This document shows, piece after piece, positions 8,358 through 19,750 of a DNA stretch of 28,835 nucleotides. The notes under the pieces are model-generated. The model was given only the letters and a program-made list of their open reading frames with translations, did not search any database and had not been told where the DNA came from. The number at the start of each line of letters is the position of its first letter. Position 1 is the stretch's first letter. Both the position numbers and the translations under genes were made by a program. The stretch lies in assembly GCA_044359525.1 (NCBI GenBank), contig JBIKLY010000041.1, positions 1-28,835 of the forward strand. The letters run 5' to 3'. The DNA is from CAJBIL01 sp044359525. GTDB taxonomy: Bacteria; Pseudomonadota; Gammaproteobacteria; Burkholderiales; Rhodocyclaceae.

Positions 8358-9239
8358 TTACGGTTTGTCGGCGGCCCAGGCGCGACGCGCCGAGCGCGCG
8401 ACGTCAAAGGTCGCTTCGAGCTGGGCGCCATCACCACGCTGCAGTGCATCGCGCAGTTCATCGAGCTGAGCGCGGTAACGATCAAGCTCGACCAGCAAGG
8501 CCGTACGATTAGCCAGACAGACGTCGCGCCACATCTCGGGATGGCTTGCGGCAATGCGCGTGAAATCGCGAAAACCACTGGCGGCAAAACTGAAGAACAA
8601 ATCGCTGTTATCACGCACCGCCAGATCATGCACCAGCGCAAACGACAGGAGATGCGGCAAGTGGCTGACCGCTGCAAAAACACGATCATGCTCAGCGGGC
8701 GCCAACTCGTGGATCAAGGCACCGCACCATTCCCAGGCTGAACGCACACGTGCCACGTTGAGCACCGTGTTTTCCGGCAAGGGCGTCAGAACAACCTTTT
8801 TCCCGACATACAGATCAGCACGCGCCGCTGCTGCGCCGCTGTTTTCGGCGCCGGCAATCGGATGTGCCGGAACAAATTGGCTAAGTTTTTCAGCGAATGC
8901 GGCACGTGCCGCAATAACGACATCTGCCTTGGTGCTGCCACCGTCGGTCACCACCGTCTGCGGCCCCAAATAAGGCGCAATGCGCGCCATGATTTCAGGC
9001 ATCTGGCCGACCGGTGTGGCGATCAGCACCAGATCGGCATCGGCAACCTCCTGCCCCGGACTGGCGCCGACACGATCGATGATGCCCAGATCAAGCGCCT
9101 GCGTCAGCGACGACAGACTGCGACCGAAACCGACAACTTCTTCAACCTGCCCGGCCGCCTTGAGCGCCAGCGCAAAAGAACCGCCAATCAGGCCGACGCC
9201 AAAAATGACGACCTTGCCGAATTCGGGGTCGCCCTGCAT
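8358..9239 (-). CDS. tyrA: Prephenate dehydrogenase (arogenate/prephenate, TyrA family)
   Basis: NAD(P)-dependent oxidative decarboxylation of prephenate or arogenate towards tyrosine. The 293-aa product has the Rossmann motif GVGLIGGS (residues 14-21) and the substrate-region motif HPIAGAENSG. It has no chorismate mutase domain and no ACT domain, so it is a monofunctional enzyme. Substrate and cofactor preference cannot be read from the sequence. The start MQGDPEFGKV overlaps the hisC stop by one base (TAATG), indicating translational coupling; a 24-codon upstream extension was rejected for that reason. It sits in the aromatic gene block between hisC and aroA-cmk. Confidence 0.94.
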   Translation of the reverse strand: MQGDPEFGKVVIFGVGLIGGSFALALKAAGQVEEVVGFGRSLSSLTQALDLGIIDRVGASPGQEVADADLVLIATPVGQMPEIMARIAPYLGPQTVVTDGGSTKADVVIAARAAFAEKLSQFVPAHPIAGAENSGAAAARADLYVGKKVVLTPLPENTVLNVARVRSAWEWCGALIHELAPAEHDRVFAAVSHLPHLLSFALVHDLAVRDNSDLFFSFAASGFRDFTRIAASHPEMWRDVCLANRTALLVELDRYRAQLDELRDALQRGDGAQLEATFDVARSARRAWAADKP

Positions 9240-10327
9240 TAAAGAGAGGTCTCCAGCGCTTCGAGGAACCGCTTGTTTTCCGCTTCGGTGCCGATCGTTA
9301 CGCGCAGCCATTCGGGCATGCCGTAACCGCCAATCGGACGGACGATGACACCCTGCTTGAGCAGCTTCTGATTCACGCTTGCCGCACCACCGGCCTTGAA
9401 GGTGATGAAATTGCCGTGCGAGGGAATGTGCGTCAAACCGAGCCGCTTGAGACCGGCCACAATCTGCTCCATGCCTGCGCGATTCAGCGCATAGCTGCGT
9501 GCCACGAACTCGTGGTCTTCAAGCGCCGCAGTCGCTGCAGCCAGTGCCAGGTTGTTGCAGTTGAACGGCTGACGGACACGATTCATCAGATCGGCGATCT
9601 CTGCTGAAGTCAGCGCATAACCGATGCGCAGGCCAGCAAGGCCGTAGATCTTCGAAAAAGTACGGGTGATCACCAGATTCGGAAATTCGGCCAGCCACGC
9701 CGTCGTTTCGACACGCTCGGCAGGCGGCAGATATTCGTTGTAGGCCTCGTCGAGCACCACCACAACATCCGGCGACACCGCTTGCAGGAAAGTCTTGATC
9801 TGCGGATAGGGCAGGAAAGTACCGGTCGGATTGTTCGGATTGGCGATCCAGATCAGTCGCGTGTCGGGGCGAATCGCCGCCAGCATGGCGTCCAGATCAT
9901 GGCCATAATCTTTCGCCGGCACGGCGATCAGTTCAGCACCGGCAGACAGGGAAGCGAGCGGATAAACGGCAAAGGCGTGCTGCGCGAAAATCGCCGAGCG
10001 ACCGGGTGCGAGGAAGACGCGGGCGATCAGGTCGAGCACGTCGTTCGAACCATTACCGAGGACAACACGCTCCATACCCAGACCGGTATGCTCGGCCAGC
10101 GCCTGCTTCAAAGCAAAATCATCGGGGTAGCGTTCGAGCGTGGCGACCGCCTTCTCGACCGCCGCCCGCGCTTTCGGACTCATGCCCAGCGGATTTTCGT
10201 TGGACGCCAGCTTGACGATGCTGTCAACCGGGATGCCCATTTCGCGGGCCAACTGGGTGATCGGCTTACCCGGCTGATAGGGGGAAATAGCGCGAACGTA
10301 AGGTAGCGACTGATCGCAGAGTGCCAT
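9239..10327 (-). CDS. hisC: Histidinol-phosphate / aromatic aminotransferase
   Basis: Class I/II PLP-dependent aminotransferase of 362 aa. Visible motifs are KLASNENPLG near 39-48, NPNNPTGT at 163-170, DEAYNEY at 193-199, and the PLP lysine K226 in TFSKIYGLAGLRIGYA. The ATG at 10327 has GAGGA 6 bases upstream. Because it lies between pheA and tyrA rather than in a his operon, this copy probably serves phenylalanine and tyrosine synthesis, perhaps as well as histidinol phosphate. That is inference from context; the HisC family call is firm. Confidence 0.94.
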   Translation of the reverse strand: MALCDQSLPYVRAISPYQPGKPITQLAREMGIPVDSIVKLASNENPLGMSPKARAAVEKAVATLERYPDDFALKQALAEHTGLGMERVVLGNGSNDVLDLIARVFLAPGRSAIFAQHAFAVYPLASLSAGAELIAVPAKDYGHDLDAMLAAIRPDTRLIWIANPNNPTGTFLPYPQIKTFLQAVSPDVVVVLDEAYNEYLPPAERVETTAWLAEFPNLVITRTFSKIYGLAGLRIGYALTSAEIADLMNRVRQPFNCNNLALAAATAALEDHEFVARSYALNRAGMEQIVAGLKRLGLTHIPSHGNFITFKAGGAASVNQKLLKQGVIVRPIGGYGMPEWLRVTIGTEAENKRFLEALETSL

Positions 10328-10353
10328 GTGCAGTCCTCGAAAATTCAATAAAG

Positions 10354-11445
10354 TCAGTAAACGGCTACCGGGTAGGAACCAAGCACTTTCAGGTAGGCAG
10401 CGCGACGGGCCAACTCCTCAAGCGCGGTGCGCACCGCGACATCATCACGATGACCTTCGATGTCGACAAAGAAGACGTACTCCCAAAGCGTGTGGCGTGC
10501 CGGACGCGATTCAAGCCGCGTCATGGAAACGCCCGCATCCGAGAACGGCGCGAGCAGTGTGCTCAGCGCGCCCGTCTTGTTGTGCGCCGACATGATCAGC
10601 GATGTCTTGTCGCGCCCAGAAGCCCCCGCCTCCTGGCGGCCAAGCACCACGAAGCGCGTTGTATTGTTTGGCTCATCTTCAATACTCGCCGCCAGTTTCG
10701 GCAACTGATAGCGCTCGGCTGCAGCTTCTCCGGCAATCGCCGCAGCACCCGGCTCGGCAGCAGCCAGCTGTGCCGCCTGCGCATTGCTGCCCACCGAAAT
10801 ACGTTGCGCGTCGGGCAACGAGCGGTTCAACCACTCGTGACATTGGGCCAGCGACTGGGCATGCGAATAGACTTTTTTGACGTCGGTAAGCGACACCTCA
10901 TTCGACAGCAGATGCTGATGAATGCGCAGCACCACTTCGCCACAGATCTTGAGCGGCGTCGTCAGCAGCAGATCAAGCGTGCGGCCGATGGCACCTTCGG
11001 TCGAATTTTCGATCGGCGCGACCGCATAGTCGGCATGACAGGCCTCGACTTCACGGAAAACATCATCAATCGACGTTTGCGGCATGAGACGCGCAGCATG
11101 GCCAAAATGCTTGGTTGCGGCACTCTCCGAGAAGGTACCGAGCGGGCCAAGGAAGGCAATGCCGAGCGGCTGTTCAAGCGACAGACAGGCCGACATCACT
11201 TCGCGGAAGAACCACGTGACGCTGTCGTTCGACAAGGGTCCCGGATTGATATCCTGAATGCGGTGCAGCACCTGCGCTTCACGTTCCGGGCGGTAGATGA
11301 AGCCCGCTTCACCGTGCCGCGCCTTGATCTCACCGACCTGTTGCGCACAGCGGGCGCGGCGGTTGAGCAGATCGAGCAACTGCGCATCAAGGCTGTCAAT
11401 CTCGTCGCGAACGACCGAGAGTTCTTTTTTCAGATCATCGCTCAT
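10354..11445 (-). CDS. pheA: Bifunctional chorismate mutase / prephenate dehydratase (P-protein)
   Basis: Converts chorismate to prephenate and then phenylpyruvate for phenylalanine. The 363-aa product has an AroQ-type chorismate mutase domain (about 1-85; RDEIDSLDAQLLDLLNRRA), a prephenate dehydratase domain (about 95-275; FLGPLGTFSE, APIENSTEGAIGRTLDLL), and a C-terminal ACT domain (about 285-363). The ACT domain carries the GAL and TRLESRP motifs linked to phenylalanine feedback binding. Start overlaps the serC stop by four bases (ATGA). Domain order and length match known P-proteins. Confidence 0.97.
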   Translation of the reverse strand: MSDDLKKELSVVRDEIDSLDAQLLDLLNRRARCAQQVGEIKARHGEAGFIYRPEREAQVLHRIQDINPGPLSNDSVTWFFREVMSACLSLEQPLGIAFLGPLGTFSESAATKHFGHAARLMPQTSIDDVFREVEACHADYAVAPIENSTEGAIGRTLDLLLTTPLKICGEVVLRIHQHLLSNEVSLTDVKKVYSHAQSLAQCHEWLNRSLPDAQRISVGSNAQAAQLAAAEPGAAAIAGEAAAERYQLPKLAASIEDEPNNTTRFVVLGRQEAGASGRDKTSLIMSAHNKTGALSTLLAPFSDAGVSMTRLESRPARHTLWEYVFFVDIEGHRDDVAVRTALEELARRAAYLKVLGSYPVAVY

Positions 11446-12563
11446 GCTGTGGCCCCTGTGTGACGTCGGGCAAAACCGTTCATGAAATCGACCAGCACAC
11501 GCACACCTTCGAGCGGCATCGCGTTGTAGATCGAGGCGCGCATGCCGCCAAAGGACTTATGCCCCTTCAGCGACGCGAGTCCGGCGGCTTTCGATTCGGC
11601 GAGGAAAGTGGCATCGAGCGCGCTATCGGCCAGCGTAAACGGCACGTTCATGCGCGAGCGGCAGCCTTTTGCCACCGGGTTGCGATAGAAGCCGTTGCTC
11701 GCGTCAATACAGGCATAGAGCAAGGCTGCTTTTTCGGCATTGATTCGCTCAATCGCAGGCAGGCCACCTTGCTTTTTCAGCCATTGGAAAATCAGCCCGG
11801 CGACGTAGATGGCAAACGTCGGCGGCGTGTTGAGCATCGAGCCGTTCTCGGCCATCACCGCGTAATCCATCACACTTGGGATATTCGCCGCGGCACGACC
11901 AAGCAGGTCTTCGCGCACGATGACCAGCGTCACACCGGCGGCACCGATATTCTTCTGCGCGCCGGCATAGATCAGCCCGTAGCGCGAAACATCAATCGGC
12001 CGCGACAAAATGTGCGAACTCATGTCGGCGATTACTGGAACATTCGTGGGAACATTCACCGGCAAGGCATAATCCGGCGGCACTTCGACGCCGTGGATTG
12101 TCTCGTTGGTGCACAGATGAAGGTAGGCTGCCTCCGCATCGAGATCGAGCGTTGCCGGCTCGGGCAGCGACTGGAAACCTGTGCCCTCGGTGCTGCCGGC
12201 GCAGCGCACCGAAGCAATGCGCTGTGCTTCCTTGAAGGCTTTCTTCGACCAAGAGCCGGTCACCAGGTAATCAGCTGATTTGTTGGCAAACTCGCCGCCC
12301 AGCAGATTCATCGGAATCTGCGCGAATTGCTGCGTTGCGCCGCCTTGCAGGAAGAGCACCTTGTAGTTCGCCGGAACGCCAAGCAACTCGCGCAGATCGG
12401 CTTCGGCCTGCTCGATGATCGCGGTGAATTCTTTGCCGCGATGGCTCATCTCCATCACACCCAGACCCGCCCCGTGCCAGTCGAGCAGTTCATCGCGAAT
12501 CTGCTCAAGTACCGGCTGTGGCAAAACCGCAGGCCCGGCGCTGAAATTCCAGATACGCGACAT
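11442..12563 (-). CDS. serC: Phosphoserine aminotransferase
   Basis: PLP enzyme for 3-phosphohydroxypyruvate to phosphoserine (serine synthesis), also used in pyridoxine synthesis. The 373-aa product starts MSRIWNFSAGPAVLP, contains GVMEMSHRGKEF near 35-46, and has the PLP lysine K204 in YAGAQKNIGAAG. Other family motifs include HGVEV and IADMSSHILSRP. The SD AGGAG overlaps the gyrA stop region; the gap is only 5 bases. The gyrA-serC-pheA order is conserved in betaproteobacteria, so co-transcription from the gyrA promoter is likely. Confidence 0.97.
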   Translation of the reverse strand: MSRIWNFSAGPAVLPQPVLEQIRDELLDWHGAGLGVMEMSHRGKEFTAIIEQAEADLRELLGVPANYKVLFLQGGATQQFAQIPMNLLGGEFANKSADYLVTGSWSKKAFKEAQRIASVRCAGSTEGTGFQSLPEPATLDLDAEAAYLHLCTNETIHGVEVPPDYALPVNVPTNVPVIADMSSHILSRPIDVSRYGLIYAGAQKNIGAAGVTLVIVREDLLGRAAANIPSVMDYAVMAENGSMLNTPPTFAIYVAGLIFQWLKKQGGLPAIERINAEKAALLYACIDASNGFYRNPVAKGCRSRMNVPFTLADSALDATFLAESKAAGLASLKGHKSFGGMRASIYNAMPLEGVRVLVDFMNGFARRHTGATA

Positions 12564-12568
12564 GCCGC

Positions 12569-15202
<2,634 letters not shown>

Positions 15203-15270
15203 CTCTATCCGAATAGTTAGTGCAACGGCCAAACTTCAGCGATTATGTTGTCGTCTTGACGAAACCCGTG

Positions 15271-15279
15271 ATTCTAGCA
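15271..15279 (-). promoter_or_regulatory. Putative gyrA promoter (extended -10)
   Basis: On the minus strand TGC-TAGAAT forms an extended -10 element (5 of 6 matches to TATAAT with TGn in front), about 70 bases upstream of the gyrA ATG. No good -35 was seen at 16-18 bases, which fits an extended -10 promoter. GCATG and CATGC repeats lie next to it (15277-15293). Confidence 0.45.
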
Positions 15280-15443
15280 TGCCCGTCCCATGCAAACAGC
15301 GTTGCCAATTTGCCCGAATCAGATCAAACCGCTACAAATCCCATCGTCACGGTTGAATTTGTGCCGGTTTGTATGATTAAATCGGGAGGTAACTAGGATT
15401 TGTACCAAAAAGTACCCAATAACTATTATCGAGGAGAGATATT

Positions 15444-16124
15444 TTGATTTCCAGAATTATCACTGCACTGCTGGCCACTATCGGCTTGATTGCCGCCGCT
15501 GGAACCGCTCAAGCTCAGACTGCGACTGATCGCGTCTACCTTATCGACTCGCGTAACGAGGTTGCAAGAAGCGGCTTCGGCCTCTGCTGGCGCACCAGTT
15601 TCTGGACGCCGGCAGCAGCAGCCAACGACCCCGCCGGTTGCGCCTGCGACAAGGACCTGCTGCCAAAAGAAAAATGCGAACCAATGGCACCGAAGCCTGT
15701 AGTAGCCGCCCCGGCTGCGGCAGCAGCCCCGAAGAAGTGTGATTTCAGCGCAACGCTGAAAGACGACCAGACCTTCGCTTTCGGCAAAGCCACGCTGAAT
15801 GCGGCCGCCATGGCTCAACTCGACAAGGAAGTTCTTGCCAAGCTGTCGAACTGCGCAGAAGTAAAGTTAATTCTTGTTACCGGTCATACCGATCGCATCG
15901 GCTCGCAGCAAGGCAACCAGAAGCTGTCCGAGAAACGTGCCGACTCGGTCAAAGCCTATCTGGCGAAAAAAGGCGTCAAGGCCAATATTGAAACGATGGG
16001 CGCCGGCAAAACCCAGGCGGTTCCTGGCGTCACCTGTGACGACAAACTGCCAAAGAAGAAGCTGATCGATTGTCTGGCACCGAACCGTCGCACGGTGGTC
16101 GAAGTCCAGGGCCCGGCGAAATAA
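15444..16124 (+). CDS. OmpA-family outer-membrane lipid/peptidoglycan-binding protein, paralog 1
   Basis: Exported protein of 226 aa. A signal peptide ends near TAQA (24). A conserved module follows (28-80) with FGLCWRTSFWTPAAAANDPAG and three further Cys, then an Ala/Pro linker, then an OmpA C-terminal peptidoglycan-binding domain (about 105-226) with GHTDRIG and NQKLSEKRADSVKAYL. There is no eight-stranded barrel domain as in E. coli OmpA. The start is a TTG at 15444, the only plausible one, with GAGGAG 7 bases upstream. It is closely related to the gene at 17579, and a terminator follows. It probably links the outer membrane to peptidoglycan; exact role unknown. Confidence 0.9.
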   Translation: MISRIITALLATIGLIAAAGTAQAQTATDRVYLIDSRNEVARSGFGLCWRTSFWTPAAAANDPAGCACDKDLLPKEKCEPMAPKPVVAAPAAAAAPKKCDFSATLKDDQTFAFGKATLNAAAMAQLDKEVLAKLSNCAEVKLILVTGHTDRIGSQQGNQKLSEKRADSVKAYLAKKGVKANIETMGAGKTQAVPGVTCDDKLPKKKLIDCLAPNRRTVVEVQGPAK

Positions 16125-16142
16125 AACCGCCTTATCAAAAAG

Positions 16143-16166
16143 CCCCGCTCCGGCGGGGTTTTTTTT
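16143..16166 (+). terminator. Intrinsic terminator after OmpA paralog 1
   Basis: CCCCGC, loop TCCG and GCGGGG (16143-16158) are followed by eight T (16159-16166). It ends only 21 bases before the mtaD start codon. GGGGT of the right arm could alternatively pair with ACCCC at 16167-16171. Confidence 0.9.
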
Positions 16167-16187
16167 ACCCCCTCAACACCTTCAAAA

Positions 16188-17516
16188 ATGAATACACCTG
16201 TAGACCTGCTCATCAAGGCCCGCTGGATTGTGCCGGTTGACCCAGCCGGCCTGGTACTGGAAGAGCACGCTGTTGCGGTCGACAAAGGCAGAATCGTTGC
16301 TGTCCTACCTCAACACGAAGCGACAACCCGCTTTGCGCCACGTAATATCAAGCAACTTGACCAGCACGTACTGATCCCCGGCCTTATCAATTTACATACC
16401 CATGCCGCGATGACGCTGTTGCGTGGCCTCGCCGACGATCTGCCGCTAATGGACTGGCTGCAGAACCATATCTGGCCTGCCGAAGCCAGGCATGTCTCAC
16501 CACAATTTGTCATTGACGGCACCACGCTTGCCTGCGCCGAAATGCTGCGCGGCGGCGTGACCTGCTTCAGTGACATGTACTTCCACCCCAAAGCGGCCGC
16601 CGAAGCAGCACTTGCGTATGGAATGCGCGCTTCCATCGGACTGATTACACTCGACTTTCCAACCGCCTACGCGGCAGATACCGACGACTACCTTGCCAAA
16701 GGCCTGGCGGTTCGCGACGAGTTGCGAGAAGAAGCCTTGCTCTCGTTCAGCCTCGCTCCGCATGCCCCTTACACAGTAAGCGATCGCAGTTTTGCAAAAG
16801 TACTGACCCTGGCGGAGCAAATCGAACTGCCGATTCAGATTCACCTTCACGAAACCGGGCAGGAGATCAGCGACAGCCTGCGCGACTTCGGTATGCGCCC
16901 GATCGAACGCCTTCGTCGCCTGGGTCTGTTGAGCCCGGGACTGATCGGCGTACATGCCGTTCACCTTGATGCCGGAGAAATCAGCCTGCTTGCTGAACAC
17001 GGATGCTCGGTAGCACACTGCCCGACCTCCAACCTGAAACTGGCCAGTGGCATCGCGCCGATAGCCGCGCTGCACGCTCACGGCGTCAATATTGGTCTGG
17101 GCACCGACGGCGCGGCCAGCAACAACCGACTGGACCTCTTTCAGGAAATGCGCCTTGCTGCACTCCTGGCAAAAGGCCAAAGCGGGCGTGCCGACGCCAT
17201 CACAGCCCATCAGGCGCTGCATATGGCGACGTTGGGGGGCGCCCGGGCACTCGGGCTCGACACCACAATCGGCTCGATCGCGCCAGGCAAGGCCGCCGAT
17301 CTTTGTGCCGTCAGCCTCAATGCCACAGAACTCTCGCCTTGCTACGATCCGGTGTCGCATCTGGTATATACCGCAGGGCGAGAGAATATTTCGGACGTCT
17401 GGGTGGCGGGCCGAATTCGTGTCGAGGACGGACAACTGCTTGAAAACAACGAAATTGAATTGATCAAACTTGCCGCTTTGTGGCAAAATAAAATCCGTCC
17501 GCGCAAATTGTCATAA
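16188..17516 (+). CDS. mtaD: 5-methylthioadenosine / S-adenosylhomocysteine deaminase-like amidohydrolase (TRZ/ATZ family)
   Basis: Metal-dependent amidohydrolase of 442 aa, likely a deaminase in methylthioadenosine or SAH salvage. The metal site is readable: HTH in NLHTHAAM (His70, His72), His219 and Glu222 in IHLHETGQE, VHAVH (His256/His259), and Asp307 in GLGTDGAASNN. PHAPY (His192) is typical of this subgroup. It has no clear SD, and a terminator ends 21 bases before its ATG, so it may depend on read-through. Chlorohydrolase-type relatives of the TRZ/ATZ family share these motifs, so the exact substrate is inferred. It lies between two OmpA paralogs. Confidence 0.85.
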   Translation: MNTPVDLLIKARWIVPVDPAGLVLEEHAVAVDKGRIVAVLPQHEATTRFAPRNIKQLDQHVLIPGLINLHTHAAMTLLRGLADDLPLMDWLQNHIWPAEARHVSPQFVIDGTTLACAEMLRGGVTCFSDMYFHPKAAAEAALAYGMRASIGLITLDFPTAYAADTDDYLAKGLAVRDELREEALLSFSLAPHAPYTVSDRSFAKVLTLAEQIELPIQIHLHETGQEISDSLRDFGMRPIERLRRLGLLSPGLIGVHAVHLDAGEISLLAEHGCSVAHCPTSNLKLASGIAPIAALHAHGVNIGLGTDGAASNNRLDLFQEMRLAALLAKGQSGRADAITAHQALHMATLGGARALGLDTTIGSIAPGKAADLCAVSLNATELSPCYDPVSHLVYTAGRENISDVWVAGRIRVEDGQLLENNEIELIKLAALWQNKIRPRKLS

Positions 17517-17578
17517 AAAACGAGGCGTAACTGACTGAGCGGATCAATTCCGTCAGCCTTAACCAACGAGGAAAACAA

Positions 17579-18253
17579 ATGAACAACATTACCAAGCATT
17601 CTCTGGCGGCCATACTGGTCGCCACACTGGGCCTCGGCGCCTCACTCGCGCAGGCACAGACGACGACCGACCGCGTGTACCTGATCGACAACCGCGGTGA
17701 AGTCGCAACAAGTGGTTTTGGCCTCTGCTGGCGCACCAGCTTCTGGACCCCGGCCGCTGCCGCCAACGATCCGGCTGGCTGCAAGTGTGACAAGGATCTG
17801 CTGCCGAAAGAAAAGTGTGAGCCGAAGGCCGCCATGGCGCCGGCGGCAGCCCCTGCCGCAAAAACCGGCATCGTCGGTGACAAGATCACCCTCGCCGCTG
17901 ACGCACTCTTTGACTTCAACAAGGCCACCCTGCGTCCTGAAGGCAAAGCCAAGCTTGACGAACTGGCATCCAAGGCCAAGGCCATCAAGCTCGAAGTGAT
18001 CATCGCCGTTGGTCACGCTGACCGCATCGGTAACGACGCCTACAACCAGAAACTGTCCGAGAAGCGTGCAGCTGCGGTCAAGGAATACCTGGTCGGTAAG
18101 GGCATCGAAGCCAACCGCGTCTACACCGAAGGCAAGGGCGAAAAGCAGCCGGTCACCAAGGCTGACCAGTGCAAGGGCCCGAAGAGCAAGAAGGTCATCG
18201 ACTGCCTGCAGCCTGATCGTCGTGTTGATATCGAAGTCATCGGCACCAAGTAA
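17579..18253 (+). CDS. OmpA-family outer-membrane protein, paralog 2
   Basis: Exported protein of 224 aa: signal peptide ending near SLAQA, the same Cys/Trp module as the gene at 15444 (residues 30-82, only 4 differences in 53), an Ala/Pro linker, and an OmpA C-terminal domain. That domain has LFDFNKATLRPEG, GHADRIG (the usual Thr is Ala) and NQKLSEKRAAAVKEYL. The ATG has a strong SD (GAGGAAAACAA-ATG), and a strong terminator follows. The good SD and A-rich leader suggest it is the more highly expressed copy. Synonymous sites differ widely between the two copies, so the duplication is old. Confidence 0.92.
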   Translation: MNNITKHSLAAILVATLGLGASLAQAQTTTDRVYLIDNRGEVATSGFGLCWRTSFWTPAAAANDPAGCKCDKDLLPKEKCEPKAAMAPAAAPAAKTGIVGDKITLAADALFDFNKATLRPEGKAKLDELASKAKAIKLEVIIAVGHADRIGNDAYNQKLSEKRAAAVKEYLVGKGIEANRVYTEGKGEKQPVTKADQCKGPKSKKVIDCLQPDRRVDIEVIGTK

Positions 18254-18273
18254 TACTGCCGGTGTCCAAAAAA

Positions 18274-18297
18274 GCCCTGCCTCGGCAGGGCTTTTTT
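18274..18297 (+). terminator. Intrinsic terminator after OmpA paralog 2
   Basis: GCCCTGCC, TC and GGCAGGGC (18274-18291) are followed by six T. Six or more A precede the left arm, so it could work in both directions. It ends 37 bases before the ubiG ATG. Confidence 0.92.
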
Positions 18298-18334
18298 GTT
18301 TCCACTACACCCACCTACTGCCACCACCGACGCC

Positions 18335-19033
18335 ATGATCAACGCAGACCAAAGCGAACTCGACAAATTCAGCCAACTCGCCCACCGCTGGTGGGACCCG
18401 AACAGCGAATTCAAACCGCTGCACGACATCAACCCCTTACGTCTCGACTGGATCGATAATCTGGTCCGGCTCGCCGGAAAGACAGTGCTCGATGTTGGCT
18501 GTGGCGGTGGCATTCTTTCCGAAGGGATGGCCACAAAGGGCGCCACGGTTACCGGCATCGACCTCTCCGACAAAGCACTCAGCGTTGCCCGCCTGCATCT
18601 TCTGGAAAGCGGCCGCAGCGTCGACTATCGCAGCATCTCCGCCGAAGACCTCGCAAGCGAGCAGGCAGGCAGCTACGACGTCGTCACCTGCATGGAAATG
18701 CTGGAGCACGTCCCCAACCCGGCCAGCACCATCGCTGCCTGTTCCGCACTGGTCAAACCTGGTGGACACGTCTTCTTCTCGACGATCAACCGTAACCCGA
18801 AAGCTTACGTTCTGGCCGTCATCGGTGCCGAATATGTGCTTAAACTGCTGCCGAAAGGCACGCACGACTATGCAAAATTCATCAAACCCTCCGAACTTTC
18901 GCGCTGGGCAAAAAGTGTCGGCCTCGAACCCGATGAACTGATCGGCATGAGCTACAACCCGATCACCAAGCACTACACTCTGGGGCGCGACACCGACGTT
19001 AACTACTTGCTGCATACGATAAAGAATGGCTAA
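18335..19033 (+). CDS. ubiG: Ubiquinone biosynthesis O-methyltransferase (3-demethylubiquinol 3-O-methyltransferase)
   Basis: SAM-dependent methyltransferase for the two O-methylations of ubiquinone. The 232-aa product has the family N-terminus FSQLAHRWWDPNSEFKPLH (12-30), SAM motif I VLDVGCGGGILSE (51-63), GIDLS, CMEMLEHVPNP, and the UbiG end region STINRNPKAY and KGTHDY. The ATG at 18335 was preferred over an upstream in-frame codon by alignment; no SD is visible. The 3' end overlaps gph by 8 bases, giving a ubiG-gph unit common in proteobacteria. Confidence 0.96.
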   Translation: MINADQSELDKFSQLAHRWWDPNSEFKPLHDINPLRLDWIDNLVRLAGKTVLDVGCGGGILSEGMATKGATVTGIDLSDKALSVARLHLLESGRSVDYRSISAEDLASEQAGSYDVVTCMEMLEHVPNPASTIAACSALVKPGGHVFFSTINRNPKAYVLAVIGAEYVLKLLPKGTHDYAKFIKPSELSRWAKSVGLEPDELIGMSYNPITKHYTLGRDTDVNYLLHTIKNG

Positions 19034-19688
19034 GGCTGCAGCCCTGCTCTTCGACCTCGATGGCACCTTCGCCGATACCGCCCCGGATCTTGGTGCCGCG
19101 CTCAACTGCCTGAGAACAGACCTTGGCCTTGTGCCAGTCCCACTTGAACAGTTACGCCCGCACACCTCGTCAGGTGTGCGCGGCATGCTGGGCGCCGGGC
19201 TCGACACCTTCCCGGGCAATCCTCGCTACACCGAACTTTACGCACGCTACCTGCGTTTTTACGCCGACGCACTCTGCGTGCACACCACGGTATTTCCGGG
19301 CATTGACGAATTAGTGCAGAAGGCCGAAGCACGGGGCACCCCGTGGGGAATCATCACCAACAAAACACAGCACTTCACGCTACCCCTGCTCGAACAACTC
19401 GGCTACGCCAAACGTGCCGACTGTATCGTCAGCGGCGACTCCTCGCCGCGCGCCAAGCCCGCGCCACACCCGATGCACCTCGCCTGCGCCCTGATCGCCC
19501 GCGGCCCCGCCCACTGCCTCTACGTTGGCGACGATCTGCGCGACATTCAAGCCGGCCGCGCTGTCGGCATGCCAACGGCCGCGGTACGCTACGGCTATCT
19601 CGGCTGCAGCGAACCAATCGAAGACTGGGGCGCCGACTACGTGGTGGAGCAACCCGCCGATATCGCCGCCCTCGCCGGCCTCGCATGA
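19026..19688 (+). CDS. gph: Phosphoglycolate phosphatase (HAD family)
   Basis: HAD hydrolase of 220 aa that removes 2-phosphoglycolate, a product of oxidative DNA repair. Motif I is FDLDGTFADT, with nucleophile Asp10 and acid/base Asp12. Motif II is in GIITNK, motif III Lys in RAKPAPHP, and motif IV YVGDDLRDIQAG. The Thr-Phe in DGTFADT replaces the more frequent Thr-Leu, which should be harmless. The start codon lies inside the ubiG 3' end. Within the HAD family a different small phosphate ester is possible, but neighbourhood supports Gph. Confidence 0.92.
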   Translation: MAKAAALLFDLDGTFADTAPDLGAALNCLRTDLGLVPVPLEQLRPHTSSGVRGMLGAGLDTFPGNPRYTELYARYLRFYADALCVHTTVFPGIDELVQKAEARGTPWGIITNKTQHFTLPLLEQLGYAKRADCIVSGDSSPRAKPAPHPMHLACALIARGPAHCLYVGDDLRDIQAGRAVGMPTAAVRYGYLGCSEPIEDWGADYVVEQPADIAALAGLA

Positions 19689-19750
19689 TAGAATCGTCGC
19701 TCTGCTGAAACTTTTCAGCGGGTACCGGGTCCATTCGGTATCTGCAAAAT

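Noticed and set aside
15424..15429. TATTAT as -10 of the first OmpA gene
   Set aside because: It is directly next to the ribosome-binding site, so transcription would start inside or after it.
19704..19719. GCTGAAA/TTTCAGC inverted repeat between gph and ssrA
   Set aside because: Only a 2-base centre and no T run; too weak to call as terminator or operator, and no convincing ssrA promoter could be fixed around it.
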